Translations under genes and position numbers: made by a program
Assembly: GCA_949987705.1 (NCBI GenBank)
Contig: OX465286.1
Coordinates: forward strand, 10,033,459 to 10,097,458
Source of the DNA: Thereva unica
Taxonomy: Eukaryota; Arthropoda; Insecta; Diptera; Therevidae
Direction: 5' to 3'
Length of the DNA: 64,000 nt
Shown: piece after piece, positions 1 through 11,375 of the stretch
Layout of the letters: each line of letters starts with the position of its first letter
How positions within the stretch are numbered: position 1 is the stretch's first letter
Notes under the pieces: model-generated
What the model was told of the DNA's origin: nothing
Seen by the model: only the letters and a program-made list of their open reading frames with translations
Databases searched by the model: none

Positions 1-1486
1 GCGCATGCGTGTGTGTCTAACAATGTGTGAAAATATGAAGAAATCTTCTAAAATACACGTGTTTTGATAACTGTAAAAATTTGTATTTTTACCATAACTC
101 GCTTAGTTTTTGAGCTATCAAGTTTCTATAAAAAAAAACATTTTATAGGTTTTTTCAAGAGCTATAAGGTGATGTACAAATACATTTTTTATGGAGCTCT
201 TATTTTTTAAAAGGTTAGAGCTCAAACAGCTTGAAAACGTTACTATTTGCGAACGAAGCAAACTTGAAAACGGCCATATATTACTTAATTTTTATTGTAC
301 AGAAAAAGTAAAAAACCCAAAAGTTTTAGAAAAGACCCTACAATTTTTTTTCACTCTACCAAATTTTGCGTATCTTTCATAGTTTTTGAGTTATTTTTAA
401 AGAAAGACAATTTTTTGCAAAGTTACAAAAAAAAAAAAAAAACTCTCTTCACTTCAAGCTCAAATTTTTCAAAAACTACCCACTGGGATACGGAAGCCTA
501 CTTTAAGACATGACGGAGCCTTCTTTTGAAGCTTAGGAGCCCCACTTGTCCGTATCCCACGTCATATCTTTTTTATAATTGTATGTCATTGGGAGGAAGC
601 GTTGCATTTTCTTCCCGACAGCTTCTTGAGAAGCTCAATGAAATCTCTTTTTTAGGGCTTTTTCGAAAGCTTTTAAAGAGGACACGCCCAAACGCCCAAA
701 ATATGTTTCAAAAAAGTTTCCTGCATAAGGCTCAAACAGCTCGTTTTTGATTTTCTTGAAAAAAAAAATTTGTCTGTTGAACAGAAAACCAAAATCTTCG
801 TAACACCTTCCAAAGGATACAAGTGTGGGGAAGCAATTCTTTACTGCTTATCGAGAATAGCTTCAACATTTTCCCGCTGGCGCTGGGTAAACACTGTAAA
901 CCGGGCCAAACTTATAGAGCATATTACAAGGGCACAAATAAAGTAAATTGTAAAGTGGTAACAATCATTTTCCATTTGGGGTGGTAATTAGGGGGTGATT
1001 TTAACAATTTTTTACCGCCAAAAAAATAAGAACCAAGTTTGTTTTTGTCATAACTCACTTAATTTCGATACTAGGAACTGCCATAAAAAAAAAAAAATAA
1101 AGGTTTTTCTAAGCACTTCCAAAAATTTCTATGAGTTTTCCCCGAAAAAGGTGCTGTTTTTGGGATAATTCACGTTGAAACTTACGATTTTGGCGTTTGC
1201 CGAAGAAGAACCATCCTTTAACAAGCTATTACTCCGTTAGTATTGGGTCTAGTGATATTTTGAACCCAGTATTTTTATAAGCTACATTTTTACTCTGAAT
1301 GATTTTTTCATAAAATACTTATTTTCAGAGTTATTCATGAAAAAACGTCTGAAAACGGGGTGTTTTTGTTAAAAAATTGACATTTCCATTCTCGAATAAG
1401 TCGAAAAGTATTGACTTTCAGTAAAAACTTTATATAACAAAAGTTGCTTAGAATTTAGTTAATCTATCCATTCCCATACTTATCTA
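1..1486. other. AT-rich intronic sequence with one inverted repeat
   Basis: No coding exon was recognised. An 11-bp perfect inverted repeat (tgggatacgga at 484-494, its complement at 549-559) surrounds a 54-bp loop and could be a small MITE relic. The rest is T-rich and A-rich sequence. It is presumably intron of unc-13 beyond the exon ending at 3994. Confidence 0.4.
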
Positions 1487-3145
1487 TCTATATAAATATA
1501 ATTGAAGTGTCTGTCTGTGATTTCAAAATAATTGTATTTTTTTAATTTCATATGGTTATTTACATGATTTTAAAACGAAATCACGCATTTTTAAAATTTT
1601 TGTCTGTCTGTATGTCTGAATGTCTGTATATCTGTCTGTCTGTTTGTTCGGGCTAATCTCGGAAAGGGCTAATCCGATTGGGATGGGACTTTCACTGGAA
1701 GATTCAGTTTTTTTGGCGGGCATGTTTAGGCTATTTATATACACTATATATTAGCTCTACGTGTATATATGTATGGATGTATGTATGTAAACAAAACTTG
1801 AAAATTGATTTTGACCCACTTCCACATAACCAATCAGCTTCACATAATACAGTTCACTTGGCAATGTAATCTGACCATTTTGTAAAAAAATCAACATGGC
1901 CGTTTCAAGATGGCGGCCGAATTTCGCAATTGTGCTCGCCGACCGCCGACATGGGTATCAAATGAAAGTGAATGATAAGTATAATATAATTTTCTATTTG
2001 GTGTCATTCCAAATTCAAAATGGCGGCCAACACAAACAAAAAGGCGAATTACTTTTTTATTTACATCGCGATCGGTATGGCTATCAAATGATAAGAATAT
2101 GACTTAGCTGTGTGGCGTTATTCCAAATTCAAAATGGCTTCAGAGTGTGAAAATTGGTATTACCAACACAAAATGGTGGACTACCGTTTTTTTACAACGC
2201 TCTCGGTATGGATAAAGTTTTACAAGACTGCATGATGGTTGTCTGGGAATGTACCATGGCAAATAAAGTATCTATTAACAGAACACCGTGAGATTTAAGA
2301 TGTAAAAACCAATTATTTTGAGGAGTAATTGTTTTATTGGCATATATTTCGGCCAAATGTCGGCTGTCCGGACAGATATGTAGCCCGATGATATTGATGC
2401 ATGTCTGAAATCATTACTCATTTAGGGACAGATTGGAAAATGTCATTTAAAGCAAAAGATGAGAGTGCAATCAGAAAACTCAGAATTCAGTACTATTCTC
2501 CTCAATATAGGACATAGAAAATGTTCTGAGATTAATGAGAATCATGATTGTTAGCTGCTGGCTGTTGTTTGAAAGTTCGTAATAGACGCGGAAATTTTGA
2601 TGAGCGACATTTATGACGATTTCGAAAATATCAACTCAACTAAGTTGACTCAGCTCAGTAATGCTACAAACGTTGTAATACTTACAAGCGAAACATCGAA
2701 CATCGTTTACAAACAAGCGTTACAGTGGATTGTTAACCAGTGCCGTGCGGGCGGTATGACCGGAAACGACGAAAAACGAAAACGGGAAGCAGCAACTGCC
2801 CTGTTTTGGATGAAATCAGTAGTGTCGTCTTATAAGTTTGGCAATCTTCACAAGCCATTCTCGCCATGGGGCAATTTCAGGGATGGCAATTATCTGGGAA
2901 CGTCAAAATCTTCGCGAACAAGACATATATTCTAAATATAATTGGCTAGGTATCTGTTGTGCACGTAGTACAAAAGTTTTCCGATAGGTGATGATTAACC
3001 TCGAATTTTTTAAAAAAAAAAGTTGAGGTAACATATTTTTATAGTCAACTCTAAAGTTTTTTTTATGTTTTTTTCTTATCCCGGACACTGTACACATAAT
3101 TTTGTTTTATTAAAAGGCGTTGCAACGCACGCGGGTTTTTGCTAG
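1487..3145 (+). mobile_element. Helitron-like non-autonomous element, copy 1
   Basis: The left end is a|TCTATATAAATATAATTG followed by GTCTGTCTG. The right end has the palindrome GCGTTGCAACGC at 3117-3128, then GGGTTTTTG and a terminal CTAG with T after it. TC...CTAG ends, a 3' hairpin and an A|T insertion site are the Helitron pattern. Two other copies with the same right end sit at ~42620-44869 and ~50360-51622. The body contains repeated 'aaatggcgg' blocks and a 112-codon open frame (2597-2935) with no recognised function. No Rep/helicase was seen, so it is non-autonomous. Confidence 0.6.
2597..2935 (+). other. 112-codon open frame inside the Helitron-like element
   Basis: I do not recognise this frame. 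It includes LSNATNVVILTSETSNIVYK and ends in a Ser/Arg-rich tail. Part of it recurs, with changes and a stop, in the second Helitron-like copy at about 44400-44620, where the shared segment includes VILTSETS. A basic run, NDEKRKREAAT, follows. It may be a captured gene fragment or a remnant of the parent element's protein. No evidence shows it is expressed. Confidence 0.25.
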
Positions 3146-3641
3146 TTTTTAATAAAATAAATTACACCCCCGAGAAGGGGTGGCGTCCCCCTCCAGGGTA
3201 AAAGCAACCCCCGGCATATTGACAACTTTGAAGAAGAGGGTAAGTAGAACCTACAGCCAAATCGGTGCTGTTTGGTAGAATTTCCAGCGAAATTGTGCAT
3301 TGACTGGACTAATTATTCAGTTTAACAATTGCTTGGAATCACACCCCGAATACCATATAAATATATACATCCGGCAATATTATTCTAAAATAAATTTATA
3401 TGATTTTGTGGGGGTTACGAATTTTGATAAATTAGAATTTTTCTTTGTATGCGTTTAAATTCTTTACGTATTTTATGAATATGCCGGAAATAACGGATTG
3501 CTTATTTTTTTTTTTTTTTTTAATATAGCAAAATGTATTTATTTTTACACAGGGGGTGTGTAAAAATAAAAATTTAGATGTCAAAATTTTTTTTAGATTA
3601 GAGTCAGTTTTAAAATAAAGAAGTTGAGTTTTGAGGGATTA
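3146..3641. other. Intronic spacer
   Basis: AT-rich sequence with a short GC-richer patch (about 3165-3330) that resembles dispersed repeat sequence. No gene was seen. Confidence 0.3.
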
Positions 3642-3850
3642 CAGTCAGTGACTAAATTGAGAGTACACTTGTTAAAAAATCGTATCTTTATTTTTGAATT
3701 TGTATTCAGGTCTTACATGCTAAGGGTTAATTATACTGTAACTGTAACGAGTTACTTTTATTAAAAAAAAAAAAAAAAAAAAAACAGAACCAAATACTTT
3801 TGTTGATTCAAATTTTTTTACAAGTGTCCTCTCAATTTCGTCACTGACTG
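3642..3850. mobile_element. Tc1/mariner-type MITE
   Basis: A 209-bp element with ~29-bp terminal inverted repeats, CAGTCAGTGACTAAATTGAG at the left and its near-complement at the right (two mismatches). It is flanked by TA on both sides (3640-3641 and 3851-3852), the Tc1/mariner target. The interior is AT-rich with an A run and no coding potential. Confidence 0.8.
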
Positions 3851-3909
3851 TATATTTTTATAGTTTATAAGAAATGGGCAATTTGTATAATTCTAAAAAC
3901 AATTATAAA

Positions 3910-3913
<4 letters not shown>

Positions 3914-3972
<59 letters not shown>
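3914..3972. repeat. (TA)n microsatellite next to a splice donor
   Basis: About 58 bp of nearly pure TA repeat. It lies ~22 bp inside the intron from the unc-13 donor site at 3993. Confidence 0.95.
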
Positions 3973-3979
<7 letters not shown>

Positions 3980-3993
3980 GTATATGTACTTAC

Positions 3994-4266
3994 CCCAAAA
4001 TTGCTAGCAGCAAAACGATCGCTTGCTGAAACAGCACTCGAAGCGGTTGTATGTGCGTAGTAAGCATTTATATTAGCTAATAATGTACTCATTACGGCTG
4101 GAACACCTGGGCACAAATATTTTGTTGATAGGCAGTGAAAATGTGTCATTGCCTGATAAATATTTTCGATACCATAACGCATCGCGAATTCATCGACAAT
4201 TTCTTCGGGTATTTCATCGAAATAAATTTTCCATGCATCATCACCACGTTGTGTTGGAAGCTTTAC
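3994..4266 (-). CDS. unc-13: unc-13 internal exon (start of MUN domain)
   Basis: This 273-bp exon encodes exactly 91 codons, from [20 protein letters not shown] to [12 protein letters not shown]. This is the N-terminal part of the MUN domain, the helical module that acts on syntaxin during vesicle priming. Recognisable core segments are [20 protein letters not shown] and [20 protein letters not shown]. The acceptor is caccaaaaaag|GTA and the donor TTTGGG|gtaagtac; both ends are in phase 0. A (TA)n run starts about 22 bp beyond the donor. The following exon was not found in 1-3993, so the gene continues off the left edge. Confidence 0.96.
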
Positions 4267-4728
4267 CTTTTTTGGTGTTTTTTTGTTTTTGTTAAAAAAA
4301 AAAAAAAAATAAAAGAAATATATGTATTTTTTTTTTTAGCTTATGTTATTGTAGTTCTTTACCGAGGTTTTTTTTTTTTTTTTTTAAATAGTAGAAGTCG
4401 AAAAGAATTTTTGGAATAGAAATTTTTGTGATATCAAAGAAGTAAAGAGGTTGGTAAATATAATACCACGATTATTTTTTGTTTGTTTTAAGAATGCTGT
4501 TGCTTAATACGATAGATAGTAACACTGCACGACAAAATGATAGGACATCTCTCGAAATTTTCGGGAATCTCCGAATTAATAAATACTGTAAAATACTTTT
4601 ATTGCCTCCAGTACCTCTAACGTAAACCCTAAACCAGTAACCTGTGTATCCAAAGAGCCTTTTTTCCAGGAATTTTGTTAAATTTTTTGATATACGGATA
4701 CGACAGGGTATGATCCTGGACATTTAAC

Positions 4729-5261
4729 CAGGGTTTGAAATTGTTGCAACAATTTTAATACTGTTGCTGTTGACTTTGTTTTGCTGCCAGGAAAGATCAC
4801 AGAAATTTACTTTGCTTTGCAGTCATTTCCAATCATTTTGCTGAAAGCTGTGTGAAAGCTTTTTTGTTTCATATTGCTGCGAATGCTGCGTTGCTTACAA
4901 ATTCTGAAGCATGCTGTTCCGGCTGTGAATGCTTCACATACACATACAAAAAAGTTTCCACTCCTCCTAAACAAAAGTACCATTTTACTATATAAAGTTG
5001 GACCATGAAATAAAAGCTGAAGGAAGCAAAGTATTTCACAGGCTTTGGAGAGGAAAGCTTTAAAGAAACTGTAAGCAAACAGAAAGCTTTTCACAGCAAA
5101 GTATATTAAAGCCGAAGCAGCCGGACCAGTATGCTGATGAAAGTAATTTGAAAACAACAGCATTCGCAGTAATTTGGAACGAACAGCTCTCTCACAGTCT
5201 TCAGCAAAGTAAGCTTAAAAATATGTGCTTTGCTTTAAGTTTACTTTGCTTTCAAACCCTG
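4729..5261. mobile_element. hAT MITE (CAGGGTTTGAAA ends)
   Basis: 533 bp with 12-bp perfect terminal inverted repeats, CAGGGTTTGAAA and TTTCAAACCCTG, and a perfect 8-bp target duplication catttaac at 4721-4728 and 5262-5269. No transposase was seen. The interior is rich in the motif 'aagct' and in TTGCTT-type words. An 8-bp target duplication with CAG-starting ends is the hAT signature. Confidence 0.9.
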
Positions 5262-5403
5262 CATTTAACAGTCGACAGTTTATCAACGAAAAGCTTTAAA
5301 GGACTTGTAATTATTTGTATTGAACTCTATTGTGCTTAGAATTATCGTGTGTTTTTTAATTTTGAATTTTCGAAACTTTATTGCAGTTTAAGGGTAGAAG
5401 AAG

Positions 5404-6135
5404 ATGGTCCGAGGCAAGAAACTTAGTGACAGTGAAATAAATATTATTTTAAATTTAAAAAAAAAAGCAATAATGAGTGTTGCTAATATAGCAAAGTTAT
5501 TGATAAGGAGTAGGAGTGCAATTTCAGGGTCACTTAAATATCCAGAAAACTATGGTAATAGAAAAAGTCCAGGAAGACCCCATGCTCGTGATACCCGTGC
5601 AATATGTACTGAGGGTAACATCCAATGCAACGGGAACGGAAAGACAAATAGCTGAGAAAGCTGGTGTGCAAACCAATATCCGCAATGTACAACGGTTCTT
5701 GAAAAAAGCGGAAAATCTTAAAAGGAAAAAAAAATGAAGAGAAAGCCAGTGCTTCCTAACAAACACATCGTAGCTAAGAAGGAGTTCGACAATACTTAGA
5801 TGGAAGAAATCATGGAGGATAGTAATTTTTCAGATGAGAAAAGGTTTTCGTTGGATGGGCCAAATGGATGGAGGTACTACTTTCATGATCTACAGAAAGA
5901 CGAGATGTTTAATAAACGACGGCCAATGGAAGGAGAATGTATCATGATTTGGGCTGCTATTGGGTACATTGGAAAAACAAATATCTGATTTGTTATTGGA
6001 AAAATGTATAACAGGGAGTATATAAAATTACTGGAAGAAGATATACTACCAAAAGCCGAGATGATTTCTGGACAAAACTATATTTTCCAGTATGATAATG
6101 CTGCCGTACACACTGCATGCATAGTGCATAGTTAA
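5404..6135 (+). pseudogene. Tc3-like transposase relic
   Basis: The first frame, from ATG at 5404, gives MVRGKKLSDSEI, then a helix-turn-helix region and a PENYGNRKSPGRP motif typical of the DNA-binding part of Tc3-type transposases. A frameshift near 5600-5640 moves the homology to the next frame (AEKAGVQTNIRNVQRFLKKA), and later stops interrupt it. Catalytic-core remnants remain: SDEKRFSLDGPNGWRYY with the first Asp at about 5837, and QYDNAAVHTA with the second Asp near 6095. The C-terminus with the third acidic residue is missing, cut off near the hAT MITE at 6192. Non-functional. Confidence 0.8.
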
Positions 6136-6191
6136 GGAGTCTATCTCGACGAGGAATATTGAAGTAATGAAATGGAGACTAGACTTGAATA

Positions 6192-6339
6192 CAGGGCCGG
6201 CGCTTGGGTCTTATGCGCCCGGTGCAGTATGCCAGTATGCTTCTCATTTTTTGATCGCAATAAAGGGCGATAATTGCGTCCCAGTTGAATTGCGCCCGGT
6301 GCAAGTGCACCATTTGCCAATATGAAAGCGCCGCCATTG
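6192..6339. mobile_element. hAT-like MITE (CAGGGCCGGC family), copy 1
   Basis: 148 bp running from CAGGGCCGGCGCTTGG to GCGCCGCCATTG, with the inner blocks 'gcgcccggtgcag' and 'gcgcccggtgcaagtgcacc' seen in other copies (6723, 41325, 45613, and a truncated one near 39345). No clear target duplication remains here, so one end may be eroded. Confidence 0.65.
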
Positions 6340-6722
6340 TAAGTGCAATGACTTTCCTCTAGCATTGGAGAAAGCGGAGAATATTTCGCCAAGCCGCGAT
6401 TTCTTCAATGGGAAAAATGTTTCTACAGCAGATTTCAATCACTCTTCTGTCCTATCAACCTAATCTCGGTTCAACCTCGTATTCATATCTCGGTTTCACG
6501 TCGTTTTGAATAATCGCATCTCGAAACATCGAGAAGAAGCTTCCTGGAGAGTGAACTTCCTTCATGATTTTACTAGTTTCCTCCAGCTTCTCTGTCAATC
6601 TTCTTTTTGGCCTGATGAGGCAGATCAGTTGTCGCCCTTCATTACACAATTTAAGATCCTTCTAATATCCCTCTTCTGCACTACCAGAGTGTATGAGCGT
6701 AGTTCTCTACTACCATAGGCGG

Positions 6723-7262
6723 CAGGGCCGGCTTGGGTTTTTTTGCGACCGGTGCAGTATGACATTTTTTGCTCGCAATGAAGGGCAATGGACGAAGGCA
6801 CAAACGATATCCAAAGTAAATACTACGATAAAGTTATATCGAGTAACATCTTCCGCCCCGATTCACATGAGTTCGAGGACAGACGTGCAGAATATTTTAT
6901 CGTCGTGATAATAAATTGGAAAAATAAATCGTGGTAATAAAAATGAATTTTGAATGAATAGATGAAAGTTTCTGAATAGATGAAAACTCTCAACGATTAT
7001 AAAATTCAATAGACTAAGACTAGCCGGTCACGTAATCAGGATGGCCCCCAAAACGGCTCATGCTGGCAGAAATTTCAGTAAATAGACCAGTAGGTAGAGC
7101 CAGGAGGAGATGAATGGACTCGGTGACAGCTGACGCAGAGACAATGCTCAACATTCGGAACTGGAGAACTGCTGCAAGGAATCGTTAAACTTGGAGAAAT
7201 GAGCTAGGCGAGGCCAAAGCTCGATTCGCACCCGGTGCAAGTGCACCATTAGCACCTATGAA
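6723..7262. mobile_element. hAT-like MITE (CAGGGCCGGC family), copy 2, carrying an RTE relic
   Basis: The left end CAGGGCCGGCTTGGG at 6723 and the right-end block 'cccggtgcaagtgcacc' at about 7230-7260 fit one element. Between them, about 6990-7225 is the decayed 3' end of an RTE-type LINE on the plus strand. The extreme right end is eroded (cctatgaat). Confidence 0.5.
6990..7226 (+). pseudogene. RTE-type LINE 3' relic
   Basis: Translation with stops gives fragments such as RLAGHVIRM, then RNELGEAKARF. These match the C-terminal pattern of the intact element at 23231-26260 (RWAGHVQRM ... KKLKEAKARIGP). It has several stops and is short, so it is a dead 3' fragment. Confidence 0.6.
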
Positions 7263-7944
7263 TTTTAACTCTGTCGTATATTTCGCATCCGTTTTTCAGA
7301 AATTTTAACAAAACTCCTGAAAAAAGGATCTTTGGGTACACAGGTTACTGGTTTAGGGTATCCACTAGAGGTACTTTATAATGTGCATTAAATGTTGTTT
7401 ACATAATTTATTGCTTGTGAGAATCAGGAAATTTCGAGGGGTTTCGTATCATTTTGTCGTAGAGTGTAATAGCAGTTTTTTTTTATAAATAGGCATTGAA
7501 AGATTGTGCATTTTTATTCAATTCGTGCTTGAATTTAATATAATTAAAGTTTGGTGTAGGGTGGGCGGAAATTAGTAGTAGTTAAAGTTGGGTAGAGAAC
7601 TTGAATATGCAATTATTTTGGTGGGTATGGGGGAGAGGGTATTATAGTTTCCAAGTAATGCTTTTAGATAAGTTCTAAAACCCATCGCTGCCAAAGCATC
7701 TCAAATGCTAGAAGTACTGGGTGCTAATGGTCACCTAAGCGGTTTCCACAAAGAATAGAATAGATATAAATGAGTAGGTAAAAAAGGTAGTAAAAAATGG
7801 TAGTAAAAAAGGAGTTTTTAAACAGGAAATAGATATATCGAAATGTTTTTTTTTTTTTTAGTTTTATAGAGGATCCATTTGGTAAAAAAAAATGTACAAC
7901 AAAAAAAAAAGAAACGAACAACAACAACCATTAAGTGTACTTAC

Positions 7945-8269
7945 CATTCCGGTATTTTCTTCACATAAATAATGAAATAAATTTTCATGAAGGCATGTGT
8001 ATTGGACGTGATAAGGAGCAACTTTTTCTTCACCTTTTATTTCAACAGATATGTGCAGTCGTATAGCACCAGACACAGCCGATTTATCAGTCCTTTTCTC
8101 TAAATTGTACCAAACATCCATTTCACCAGATAATGTTCGCACCTCGATTATTGTTTGGCCCAAGAAATCATCAGATTCGCGCGTTAGTTTTTGTCTTAGC
8201 TTCGATTTAAGATCGTTATCTTCATCCCAGACACGAACCTTAATTCGATCCGATGAATTATGACATTCA
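7945..8269 (-). CDS. unc-13: unc-13 internal exon (rest of central C2 domain and linker)
   Basis: This 325-bp exon completes a Phe codon and then encodes 108 codons from [19 protein letters not shown] to LCEENTGM. The VWDEDND segment supplies the second calcium-binding loop of the C2 domain, with Asp residues at the expected places. The following [20 protein letters not shown] and [20 protein letters not shown] segments close the beta sandwich. The last ~30 residues lead into the MUN domain. The acceptor is aatcaaaaag|T and the donor GGAATG|gtaagtac. The exon ends in phase 0, matching the phase-0 start at 4266. No stop or frameshift was seen. Confidence 0.96.
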
Positions 8270-8537
8270 CTTTTTGATTGTGTGATGTTGAGGAGACGAC
8301 GGACGAGACGAGCGGAAGAAAATTACAAAAAAAAAAAAAATATTAATTAAACATAGTTGAATTGTTATGTAATTTGACATGGCTAGAGTAATTACAAAGA
8401 AGGTGGGTATTTTTTTTCTTAGTGATCTTCTTCTTTTTTAGTTAGGTTTAGTGGCGAAATGTTATAATATTATATTTGTATGTTATAATTTTTTTTTTTT
8501 TTGGTTATTTGTGATTATATATTATATATATACTTAC

Positions 8538-8679
8538 AAGTGAAATTTCTCATTCCAGACAGGATTCAATTCCTGTGGCATTGTACGTGTACGTTTCTTA
8601 ACTTTGCTGACTTGAACTGTCACATATGGGTCGCTGGTGCCACTCTTGTCCTTCGCTATCAAACCTTGAGCACATATCA
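8538..8679 (-). CDS. unc-13: unc-13 internal exon (first half of central C2 domain)
   Basis: This 142-bp exon encodes 46 whole codons beginning [13 protein letters not shown] and ending NPVWNEKFH. It carries the first calcium-binding loop of the C2 domain, with the two Asp residues in the [10 protein letters not shown] motif, and the basic strand VKKRTRT. In Munc13 this C2 domain binds phospholipid in a calcium-dependent way. The acceptor is ccgaacag|TG and the donor CACTT|gtaagta on the minus strand. It starts by completing a Val codon from the upstream exon and ends with TT, which joins T at 8269 to give Phe. A 268-bp intron (8270-8537) separates it from the next exon. Confidence 0.95.
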
Positions 8680-9897
<1,218 letters not shown>

Positions 9898-10503
9898 GGG
9901 TGGTTCAAAAGTGGCAAAAATTTTTCAAAAAAACGTGAACCCCCCTATTTTTAAGTTCAATTAAAATGATGATTTTTGGCGGCAACCGGAGAATTTTTGA
10001 TTGACACTAACCATTGCCGCCGAGCACATTTCGTTTTAGAGATTTGCGATTTTTAACAGCTGTTTTTGACAGCTGTCATGTTGCAAACCTTTGATTTGAC
10101 GTCATATTCGTAATCAGCGACCTCGAAAACCCTCTATAGCACGAAATTTCACGTCATTTTAAAAAAAATGTAAAAAAATGCAATATTTTGTTCATAGTTG
10201 ACAGCGTTTTTGACAGCTGTCATTTGTCAAACCTTCGATTTGACGTCAAATTCGTAATCAGCGACCTCGAAAACCATATAGAAACCACGATCTAGGTAGT
10301 TTAATGGACGTAAATGAACAGAATTATCAAATTTTTATTATCGTTTAAAAATCGTAAATCTCTAAAACGAAATGTGCTCGGCGGCAATGGTTAGTGTCAA
10401 TCAAAAATTCTCCGATTGCCGCCAAAAATCATCATTTTAATTGAACTTAAAGATAGGGGGGTGCACGTTTTTTTGAAATTTTTTTGCCATTTTTGAACCA
10501 CCC
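9898..10503. mobile_element. Long-TIR foldback MITE (GGGTGGTTCAAAA ends)
   Basis: 606 bp bounded by GGGTGGTTCAAAAGTGGC and its inverted repeat, with TA on both sides. The arms are about 180 bp each. They include 'gatgatttttggcggcaa', 'ttgacactaaccattgccgc' and 'gagcacatttcgttttagag', all found inverted at 10350-10450. Two near-identical blocks around 10070-10130 and 10210-10275 (tgacagctgtcat, then tttgatttgacgtca) form a direct repeat in the centre. No coding capacity was seen. Confidence 0.85.
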
Positions 10504-10700
10504 TAATATATATACATATATATATTTTACAAGAGTTTGATGAAATTATAATATAAAAAAAATTTTTTTTTGTAGAGGCCGCACCAAAAACATTGGGAAT
10601 TCAAAATGTCTGTGTCAATGCGCATGTTCATGAGTCTCGAGACCCCCAAACAAGCGTGCAAGATCACTCTGTGTTTGTTTATATAAATTACCAGTTCATT

Positions 10701-10832
<132 letters not shown>

Positions 10833-11363
10833 TATATTCTCAACGTGCTTTGCTAATTTCCCTTTTTTTATGGCGCGGACTCTAACAGTGCAATAGAGGC
10901 TTTTGGTTGTACAGATCATTCTATATGTTGTATAAACAACATTAAAGGAATTTTTTTTTTATATAAAATATTTTTTTTTTTGTTATCTGAAAGACATTTC
11001 CCCAAACTTTTATTGCTTGTATATTAATAACACTCTCAATGATTTTTTGTTTATAATGAAACATTTATTGAAACCATTCTAAATTTTTTGTTTTTAAATT
11101 GCGTGATTGGTACGATGATTAATTTATTTATAATTTTATTTTGATATTATATTATTGGGTAGTAACAAAGGTAAAATGATCTTGAAAGAGAAAATGTAGA
11201 ATGTAATATTTTTATAAAAAAAAAGAGTATACCCCTGGTTAAAAAAATTGTACCCATCACCTCTATATTATTTATATCATAATTATTAATGGCGTTATAA
11301 TGTTTACATACGTATATATGTTACGGGCATCTCGATTAACCGGGTAGTATTAATATTATGACC
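10833..11363. other. AT-rich intronic spacer
   Basis: No gene or element end was recognised; poly-T and poly-A runs only. Confidence 0.4.
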
Positions 11364-11375
11364 ATCGGTGAAATT

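Larger units (their letters stand above)
4523..7466. mobile_element. Decayed Tc3-like transposon with long inverted repeats
   Basis: The left arm (about 4523-4683) is the inverted repeat of the right arm (about 7294-7466). Both carry CACT(G/C)(C/T)ACGACAAAATGAT, CTCGAAATTT, AACCAGTAACCTGTGTA and the AGGA(A/G)TTTTGTTAAA block. TA lies at or next to both ends. A broken Tc3-like transposase sits inside on the plus strand. The element has since received a hAT MITE in its left arm region (4729-5261), two hAT-like MITEs and an RTE 3' relic. It is clearly inactive. Confidence 0.75.
4267..7944 (-). other. unc-13: 3.7-kb unc-13 intron occupied by a decayed Tc3-like transposon
   Basis: A phase-0 GT-AG intron between the exons ending at 7945 and starting at 4266. 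Most of its length (about 4523-7466) is one old Tc3-like element with later insertions. The remaining ~480 bp at 7467-7944 hold AT-rich sequence and nothing I recognise. Confidence 0.85.

Noticed and set aside
1..3993. The next unc-13 exon downstream of 3994
   Set aside because: I scanned the minus strand for the continuation of the MUN domain and saw no match; it is probably beyond the window edge.
7724..7927. Minus-strand frame beginning within the unc-13 intron
   Set aside because: It is composed of homopolymer runs read as Phe, Leu and Tyr, and overlaps the intron after the donor at 7944.
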